Source: Verrucomicrobiota bacterium
Lineage (GTDB): Bacteria > Verrucomicrobiota > Verrucomicrobiia > Chthoniobacterales > JAFAMB01
DNA length: 46,156 bases
Assembly: GCA_019239825.1 (NCBI GenBank)
Contig: JAFAZK010000020.1
Location: 1-46,156, forward strand
Reading direction: 5' to 3'
This document shows positions 41,231-46,156 of the stretch, piece after piece; position 1 is the stretch's first letter, and each line of letters begins with the position of its first letter. The notes below the pieces were generated by a model. The model searched no databases, was not told the DNA's origin, and was given only the letters and a program-made list of their open reading frames with translations. A program made the position numbers and the translations under genes.

Positions 41231-41365
41231 ATTGGTAGGGCGAGCCTCCCGAAAGACCGCACATTTTTGCCAGGCAATCGACAGACGAGAACTTATTTGG
41301 TGGATTAGGCCCAAAAGACGCCCCGAGCCGTGGTCTAGCAATAGGCCACGGCTCGGCACGTTTAT
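41231..41365. repeat. Inverted repeat, family 2, copy d (one outer arm)
   Basis: ATTGGTAGGGCGAGCCTCCC (41231-41250) equals the family 2 outer arm, and CGAGCCGTGG pairs with CCACGGCTCGG (41324-41357) as the inner hairpin. The second outer arm is missing. It lies between the VOC gene and the aldo/keto reductase (convergent); no gene is seen in 41205-41426. Confidence 0.65.
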
Positions 41366-41426
41366 AGGCCCAGCCAATCACGTCAACTGGTTGTGCCGAT
41401 CTCTCCCTGATCAAACCCATCACATC

Positions 41427-42461
41427 TCACAAAATGATCCTGTCCCCAAAACCAGCATACACGAAATTACGCACCATCTCTTGAGCATAGAAATGGTGTG
41501 GGAATCCAAGCTCGATTGTGCTGGCCTCGTCTAATGAGGCGAGTTGGTCCGGGGTAAGAGAAAGCGTCAAACTCGCGATGTTGTCCTCCAGTTGAGTTAG
41601 TTTGCGAGCACCGATAATAGGAATGACGGGAACAGCGCGGTGCCGCAACCAAGCCAACGCGATTTGGGCTTTGCTACGCCCGGTCTGTTTGCTGACGTTT
41701 TGGAGAGCATCAACGATCCGGGCACTCCGGGTCCGTTCTGGTAACCATTGTTTCATCATCTCGGTGGAATAACGCGAATCGCCTGCCTCGCCCGAGGCAT
41801 ATTTGCCGGTTAGAACGCCGCCCGCCAATGGAGACCAAGCCGTAACAGTGAGTCCAAGAGCTTTGGCTGCTGGGATCAGCTCCCGTTCGACCGTGCGCTC
41901 GATCAGCGAGTACTCGATCTGCAAACCGACGAAGGGTGACCAACCCCGGAATTCAGCGATGGTATTTGCTTTACTGATCCACCAGCCAGGGGCATCGGAG
42001 ACGCCTACATAAAGCACTTTGCCTTGACGAACCAGGTCATCGAAGGCGCGCATAACCTCTTCGATTGGCGTGATTTGATCCCAGATGTGAAGCCAATAGA
42101 GATCGATATAATCCGTTCTAAGGCGGCGCAGACTGCCTTCGACAGCCTGCATCATATTCTTGCGCTGGTTTCCGCCGGCGTTCGGGTCGCTGGTGGTTAG
42201 CGCGTTGGTATATTTCGTGGCTATCGCCACGCTATCCCGGTGCCCGGAAACGAACTCCCCAAGAAAGGTTTCGCTCGACCCTTGGGTATAGACGTTAGCG
42301 GTATCGATAAAGTTGCCGCCGGCTTCGCGAAACGCGTCGTAAATTTTCCTGGCTTCATCCTTGGGGGATCCCCAACCCCAATCTTCCCCGAAAGTCATGG
42401 TTCCTAAGCAGAGCTCAGAGACTCGCAGCCCGCTCCGACCGAGTAAACGGTAGTTCATCAT
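41427..42461 (-). CDS. Aldo/keto reductase
   Basis: NADPH-dependent reductase of the AKR superfamily, about 344 residues from the ATG at 42461 (MMNYRLLGRSGLRVSELCLG). The longer frame reaches 42575, but those 38 residues precede the canonical family start and look spurious. Catalytic tetrad: Asp and Tyr in FIDTANVYTQGSSE, Lys in SVAIATKYTN, His in LYWLHIWDQ. The NADPH end is RHRAVPVIPIIGARKLTQLEDN. The yeast-like fold with GEDWGWGSPKDEA suggests the YajO/YhdN-like group. It is convergent with the VOC gene and divergent from the sulfonate-type importer genes. Substrate unknown. Confidence 0.9.
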   Translation of the reverse strand: MMNYRLLGRSGLRVSELCLGTMTFGEDWGWGSPKDEARKIYDAFREAGGNFIDTANVYTQGSSETFLGEFVSGHRDSVAIATKYTNALTTSDPNAGGNQRKNMMQAVEGSLRRLRTDYIDLYWLHIWDQITPIEEVMRAFDDLVRQGKVLYVGVSDAPGWWISKANTIAEFRGWSPFVGLQIEYSLIERTVERELIPAAKALGLTVTAWSPLAGGVLTGKYASGEAGDSRYSTEMMKQWLPERTRSARIVDALQNVSKQTGRSKAQIALAWLRHRAVPVIPIIGARKLTQLEDNIASLTLSLTPDQLASLDEASTIELGFPHHFYAQEMVRNFVYAGFGDRIIL

Positions 42462-42613
42462 AAGCTGATCTGTCCTATCGAACCCTGGTCCTTTTAGGCT
42501 TTGCTTGCAAGGACCGCAAAGTCCGAAGCAGATTTTCATCCCACTGGCAAAACGCCTTGCGTTCGGGCGGATCACACTTACTGGTGGAGTGAGTGAAACC
42601 CTATTAATACAGT

Positions 42614-43687
42614 ATGCTTTTTGCTGAGCTCACGCGGCAAACGGCCGACCTGTCTGCTAAGTCTCGATTCCTGACGCGCCGGCCCTTGAGGGTTCGGCAG
42701 CGGTTGAGCCGTGGGACATCAGGTGCGATTTCTGTTCTCGGCATTTTATTTTGCTCCTTGTGGCTGGATCATGCTAATTACGCCGATCCGATTGACACCG
42801 TTCGAGTTGATTGGGCTTACTACAATCCGATTAGCCTGGTTCTAAAGAACAAGCATTGGCTAGAGGATGATTTGGCATCGAGCGGCATCAAGGTAGAATG
42901 GGTCCAGAGCCTCGGTAGCAACAAAGCGCTAGAGTTTTTGAGGGGAAAGAGTATCGACTTCGGTTCGACGGCGGGAGCGGCAGCGTTCATCGGACGAGCC
43001 AATGGCAATCCGATCAAAGCAATTTACGTCTACTCTGCGCCTGAATGGACTGCTTTGGTTACGGGTCCGAAGTCCGGCATAACGCGGATCGAAGATCTCC
43101 GAGGCAAGCGAGTTGCCGTGGCTCGAGGAACCGATCCGCACATTTTCCTTTTGCGATCGCTGGCCTCCGTTGGTCTCAGCGAGAACGACATCCAAGTCGT
43201 TCCGCTACAGCATCCGGACGGTAAGGTCGCGCTAGAACGCGGTCAAGTTGATGCGTGGGCGGGGCTAGATCCATACATGGCGCAGCTCGAGATTGAAAAA
43301 GGATTTAAGTTGTTTTTCCGCCAGCCGGGTTGGAACAGTTTCGGCGTCTTGAACGTGCGGGAAGCTTTCGCTGCCGAGCATCCGGATATTACAGAATCTG
43401 TTCTTCGGGCTTACGAAAAAGCTCGGCTCTGGTGCTTAGGACATTCGGACGAGGCGCGCAACATCCTTCAGTCAGAGGCTCAGTTGAGCCCGGCAGTTGC
43501 AGAGAAAGTGTGGGAGCGAACCAGTCTTAAAGACCCGCGACTTGGGTCAGCCCAGCGCCAAGTCATCGTGGAGTCGGCGAACGCACTGAAATCGAATGGA
43601 ATCATCGATCCGAATACGAACGTGGAGGAAATCGTGACTGAACTGCTCGATTCCTCGTTTGCGGATCGCATCGCGACCGCCAAATGA
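42614..43687 (+). CDS. Sulfonate/taurine-type ABC transporter substrate-binding protein
   Basis: Periplasmic binding protein of the SsuA/TauA/NMT1 group, 357 residues. A long basic start (RRPLRVRQRLSRGT) precedes a hydrophobic segment (ISVLGILFCSLW) and ADP, acting as a signal or anchor; an internal start is possible. Features are VDWAYYNPISLVLKNKHWLE, FGSTAGAAAFIGRANGNPIK and GKRVAVARGTDPHIFLLRSL. The substrate may be an alkanesulfonate, taurine or a thiamin precursor. It opens the run SBP-permease-ATPase-MaoC; the next gene's probable start is 11 bases past its stop. Confidence 0.88.
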   Translation: MLFAELTRQTADLSAKSRFLTRRPLRVRQRLSRGTSGAISVLGILFCSLWLDHANYADPIDTVRVDWAYYNPISLVLKNKHWLEDDLASSGIKVEWVQSLGSNKALEFLRGKSIDFGSTAGAAAFIGRANGNPIKAIYVYSAPEWTALVTGPKSGITRIEDLRGKRVAVARGTDPHIFLLRSLASVGLSENDIQVVPLQHPDGKVALERGQVDAWAGLDPYMAQLEIEKGFKLFFRQPGWNSFGVLNVREAFAAEHPDITESVLRAYEKARLWCLGHSDEARNILQSEAQLSPAVAEKVWERTSLKDPRLGSAQRQVIVESANALKSNGIIDPNTNVEEIVTELLDSSFADRIATAK

Positions 43688-43697
43688 GGGATTAAGA

Positions 43698-44573
43698 ATG
43701 GCGACGCCTTCACTGCTGTCCACTGCTGAGCCGGTCAACGCTACAGAATCGAGCGTCGAGCGGGATGCGGTTCGAGCCCCGGGGAGACGGCGCCAGCGTT
43801 GGAGCGCGCTTGGGGTGGTGGTCCCGGCCGCGGCATTGATCGGTTGGGAACTGGCGTCCCGTCTTGGCTGGGTGGACCGGACCATAACTTCTTCTCCGGG
43901 CGAGATCTTGTCTGAAATGAATCGTTTGCTAAGGAGCGGGCAGATCTGGCTCCATCTTTGGGCTACTTTCAGTCGAGTCTTCAGTGGCTTTGGCCTCGGG
44001 AGCTCCGTTGCGATTATTCTTGGTGTGGTCACGGGCATTAGTCCAATCGCGTATCGGCTCCTCAACCCGACCATCCACGCGATTCGAAGCGTGCCTTCTT
44101 ACGCTTGGGTCCCATTATTTATTCTTTGGTTCGGGATCTTTGAGACTTCGAAAATCCTTTTGATTGCCCTCGGGGCCTTTTTCCCGCTCTATTTGGCGCT
44201 AGCGAGTAGTATACGCGGCGTTGACCGGAAACTCGTCGAGGTCGCGTTGGTCAACGGTTTCCGAGGATGGAATTTAGCCAGAAAGATCTTTCTGCCGGCA
44301 AGTTTACCAGCGATCTTCGTCGGTCTCCGTCAGAGCTTGGGTCTGGCTTGGATGTTTGTGGTGGCGGCAGAATTCATGGGAGCGACGCACGGTCTCGGTT
44401 TTCTGCTGATCGATGGACAAACCACTGGTCGTCCCGCCACTCTGATCACAAGCATTTTGCTCTTCGCGTTTTGTGGAAAAGCAACCGACGGATTCATTGC
44501 CTGGGTTTCCGGGCGAGCGCTGCACTGGCAGGACGGCTACGACCCGAACTCGCCTCAGTCTGGCTCGGAATGA
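43698..44573 (+). CDS. Sulfonate/taurine-type ABC transporter permease
   Basis: Six-helix inner-membrane permease of the SsuC/TauC group, about 291 residues from the ATG at 43698, which has GAGGGA just upstream at the end of the binding-protein gene. An in-frame TTG at 43659 would overlap that gene by 29 bases and is less likely. Marks are WELASRLGWVDRTITSSPGEI, RSVPSYAWVPLFILWFGIFE and the EAA-like loop EVALVNGFRGWNLARKIFLP. Its stop codon TGA (44571-44573) lies within the left arm of the hairpin repeat at 44569-44649, which separates it from the ATPase gene. Confidence 0.9.
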   Translation: MATPSLLSTAEPVNATESSVERDAVRAPGRRRQRWSALGVVVPAAALIGWELASRLGWVDRTITSSPGEILSEMNRLLRSGQIWLHLWATFSRVFSGFGLGSSVAIILGVVTGISPIAYRLLNPTIHAIRSVPSYAWVPLFILWFGIFETSKILLIALGAFFPLYLALASSIRGVDRKLVEVALVNGFRGWNLARKIFLPASLPAIFVGLRQSLGLAWMFVVAAEFMGATHGLGFLLIDGQTTGRPATLITSILLFAFCGKATDGFIAWVSGRALHWQDGYDPNSPQSGSE

Positions 44574-44649
44574 CAGATGACAAATAACAAAGCGGGCAAC
44601 TCTTCGGTTCACACGTCGTCGACCTGAAACATTTGTCATCTGTCATTGG
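44569..44649. repeat. Inverted repeat, family 7 (AATGACAGATGACAAAT arms)
   Basis: AATGACAGATGACAAATAA (44569-44587) pairs with ATTTGTCATCTGTCATTGG (44631-44649), with a loop of about 43 bases. It lies inside the importer operon, between permease and ATPase genes, and includes the permease stop codon. It may stabilise the upstream mRNA or reduce ATPase expression. Confidence 0.82.
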
Positions 44650-44677
44650 TAATTTTGAAGGAGCCTTAGCGAGTTCA

Positions 44678-45397
44678 ATGGTCACGGTTGATCGGATAAC
44701 AAAAGCTTACGGCAACGGTTCGGTGATTGCTGATATCGAGCTGTCTCTCCAGCCGCAACAAGTCACGGTAATGGTCGGTACGACCGGCTCCGGCAAAAGC
44801 ACCCTATTGCGGATCTTAGGCGGACTCGAGCGCCCGACCTCAGGAGAGATTCGCTGGGACAGCGATCGCGGGAATAGGGCCCGGCCGAATCTGGGCATTG
44901 TGTTTCAAGAGCCCCGGCTCATGCCGTGGCTGAACGTGCGCCAGAATGTGGAATTCGGATTCGGGCCGGAGGGACATCGCCACAGTGCGGAGCTCGCAAA
45001 CGAGATCTTGGTGCAGGTGGGATTGGCTTCCTTTTCTCGTTATTATCCGCGCCAATTGTCCGGAGGGATGGCGCAAAGGGTGGCCATCGCTAGAGCCTTG
45101 GTGCGGAAACCATCTCTTCTCCTGCTTGACGAGCCATTCAGTGCCCTGGATGCTCTCACCCGAGTCCGGTTGCAAGACCATTTAATGGAGCTTTTTATCA
45201 GGCATTCGTTGACCATGTTTTTCGTCACGCACGATATCGAAGAAGCGGTTGCGTTATCGGACACCATCGTGGTGATCAATGGACGGCCGGGACAGATCCA
45301 CCAGCAGTTTCGGATTGATCTGCCTCGGCCTCGTTCCCGTCAGGATAGTGCGTTTCTGGTTTGGAAAGAACGGGTGTTAGCGGCGCTCACAGAATGA
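44678..45397 (+). CDS. Sulfonate/taurine-type ABC transporter ATPase
   Basis: ABC ATPase of the SsuB/TauB group that energises the importer with the permease and binding protein next to it. The length is 239 residues from the ATG at 44678; a TTG upstream at 44633 lies inside the repeat and is rejected. Walker A GTTGSGKST (34-42), Q-loop VFQEPRLMPWL, signature QLSGGMAQR, Walker B SLLLLDEPFSALD and the switch His in FFVTHDIEEA are intact. A GAAGGAG lies 14 bases before the start, a little far for a ribosome site. Its stop overlaps the MaoC ATG by 4 bases (ATGA), so the two are coupled. Confidence 0.93.
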   Translation: MVTVDRITKAYGNGSVIADIELSLQPQQVTVMVGTTGSGKSTLLRILGGLERPTSGEIRWDSDRGNRARPNLGIVFQEPRLMPWLNVRQNVEFGFGPEGHRHSAELANEILVQVGLASFSRYYPRQLSGGMAQRVAIARALVRKPSLLLLDEPFSALDALTRVRLQDHLMELFIRHSLTMFFVTHDIEEAVALSDTIVVINGRPGQIHQQFRIDLPRPRSRQDSAFLVWKERVLAALTE

Positions 45398-45831
45398 ATG
45401 GCGACGGCTGGGTAGGAACGATTCGGGGAAAACCAGGACTCGGAGATTCGGCCGAACGTACCCGAGCAGTCACAGAGCGTGACATCGCTCTGTTTACGGA
45501 GATCACGGGCGACCGGAACCCGTTACACTATGATCGCGAAGTTGCGGCGGGATCAGTTTTTGGAGGATTGATCGTTCAGGGAGGGATCACCTCAGGGATA
45601 CTGAACGCGATCGTGGCCGAAGATCTTCCCGGCCCGGGGACGGTTTTCTTAGGCGTGGAATGGAAGTTCGTTAAAGCGGTTTACGTCGGAGACGTGATCA
45701 CCGGTAGAGTTGAAGTTACCGCCGTTCGGGATGACAAACCGATTTGCACCCTGGCCACCACCGTGCGTAATCAGCACGGGGCGGTTTGCCTCTCTGGTAG
45801 TGCAACCACCTATACTGCAAAGCTGCGGTAG
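45394..45831 (+). CDS. MaoC-family (R)-hydratase/dehydratase
   Basis: A single hot-dog-fold protein of 145 residues from the ATG at 45394, which overlaps the ATPase stop by 4 bases. The hydratase motif is DIALFTEITGDRNPLHYDRE with D and H as catalytic residues, followed by FGGLIVQGGITSGIL and a closing GAVCLSGSATTYTAK. This is the group of (R)-enoyl-CoA hydratases and related dehydratases used in fatty-acid or side-chain metabolism. The 4-base overlap with the transporter ATPase suggests the imported compound or a companion pathway needs it. Function beyond the fold is unknown. Confidence 0.88.
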   Translation: MNGDGWVGTIRGKPGLGDSAERTRAVTERDIALFTEITGDRNPLHYDREVAAGSVFGGLIVQGGITSGILNAIVAEDLPGPGTVFLGVEWKFVKAVYVGDVITGRVEVTAVRDDKPICTLATTVRNQHGAVCLSGSATTYTAKLR

Positions 45832-45855
45832 GGACTGGCGGCATGCGCCGAAGAA

Positions 45856-45942
45856 ACGGGGATAGGACCTATGCGACCAATAGGACCTATAGGTCACGTG
45901 GCCTATCATATAAGTCCTATTGGTCCTATAGGTCTTATCCGT
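45856..45942. repeat. Inverted repeat, family 8 (GGACCTATAGG arms)
   Basis: ACGGGGATAGGACCTATGCG followed by ACCAATAGGACCTATAGGTC (45856-45895) is inverse to GTCCTATTGGTCCTATAGGT followed by CTTATCCGT (45914-45942). Each arm also contains a short internal palindrome (GACCTATAGGTC). It lies between maoC and the partial EamA gene and could act as a convergent terminator. The remaining gap 45943-46006 shows nothing further. Confidence 0.8.
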
Positions 45943-46006
45943 CTTCTTGCCCCTGACGCTCAAAGACCCAGCACGGACTCCGCGGTACGGCTCTTCCCGC
46001 CTCCGC

Positions 46007-46156
46007 CTACTCCTCCGACACGGCTTCCGGAGCCGGTGCGATCAACGCCGACGTGGATTCGCGAGAGACGAGGATACTTCGTAAAAAGGACGTTCCAAGG
46101 ACGACGCATCCCCCGATGATTGACCATTGGGCAGGGCGCTCACCCACGGCGAACAT
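46007..46156 (-). CDS. C-terminal end of an EamA/DMT-family transporter (cut by window edge)
   Basis: Forty-nine codons are readable from the right edge, ending with TAG at 46007-46009. The sequence (EPAQWSIIGGCVVLGTSFL-like: GERPAQWSIIGG then CVVLGTSFLRSILVSR) is the last helix of the second EamA repeat, preceded by the conserved G-E/D in GE-R-P. The tail is acidic. The start is outside the window. It is on the minus strand, convergent with the sulfonate-type operon. The identification is from a short fragment, but the pattern of Gly-Glu-Arg-Pro-..-Trp, then Gly-Gly and a hydrophobic helix is characteristic. Confidence 0.55.
   Translation of the reverse strand: MFAVGERPAQWSIIGGCVVLGTSFLRSILVSRESTSALIAPAPEAVSEE

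Overview
The window looks like a chromosomal segment of a soil-type Verrucomicrobiota bacterium, possibly near Chthoniobacterales. This is an inference. It rests on a long IspG of the chlamydial/plant type, a TGTTC-N4-GAACA palindrome that matches the LexA operator known from Verrucomicrobia, the mix of gene families, moderate GC, and many palindromic intergenic repeats. No rRNA, tRNA, CRISPR array, phage or transposase gene was seen. Gene density is normal and most genes are housekeeping.

Layout. 1-3.3 kb: the 3' end of smc and a Tat-exported OpgG/OpgD-family protein. 3.4-4.6 kb: a Gfo/Idh oxidoreductase (minus). 4.8-10.3 kb: a tight minus-strand operon cdsA-dxr-rseP-ispG, linking phospholipid synthesis, the MEP isoprenoid pathway and intramembrane proteolysis. 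10.6-15.3 kb: a dynamin-like GTPase, then tlpA-like/mtnP/polysaccharide deacetylase. 15.7-20 kb: an EamA transporter, a COG1533 radical SAM protein with a LexA-box match at its start, a thioredoxin-family protein and a DUF1460 protein (all minus). 20.2-29.7 kb (plus): yqeY, ispD, an M16 peptidase, tig, clpP, clpX, a lipoprotein, a ctpA-type protease and tsaD, which together form a protein-quality cluster. 30-31.6 kb: two tandem paralogous secreted proteins closed by a clear terminator. 32.3-37.4 kb: a sugar ABC importer cluster (binding protein, Gfo/Idh, ThuA-like, two permeases) with no ATPase. 37.6-42.5 kb: a truncated FAD oxidoreductase and small metabolic genes (alpha/beta hydrolase, AhpD-like, VOC, aldo/keto reductase). 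42.6-45.8 kb: a sulfonate/taurine-type ABC transporter followed by an overlapping MaoC hydratase. The right edge cuts the end of a further EamA transporter on the minus strand.

The most distinctive feature is a dense set of inverted-repeat elements of at least eight sequence families in the gaps. One family is about 235-295 bp long, has three copies, and has a nested four-arm design. Several elements reach into genes: they supply stop codons, form part of the IspG linker and the deacetylase tail, and adjoin a truncated oxidoreductase. All calls come from reading the sequence and its translations by eye; no database search was run.
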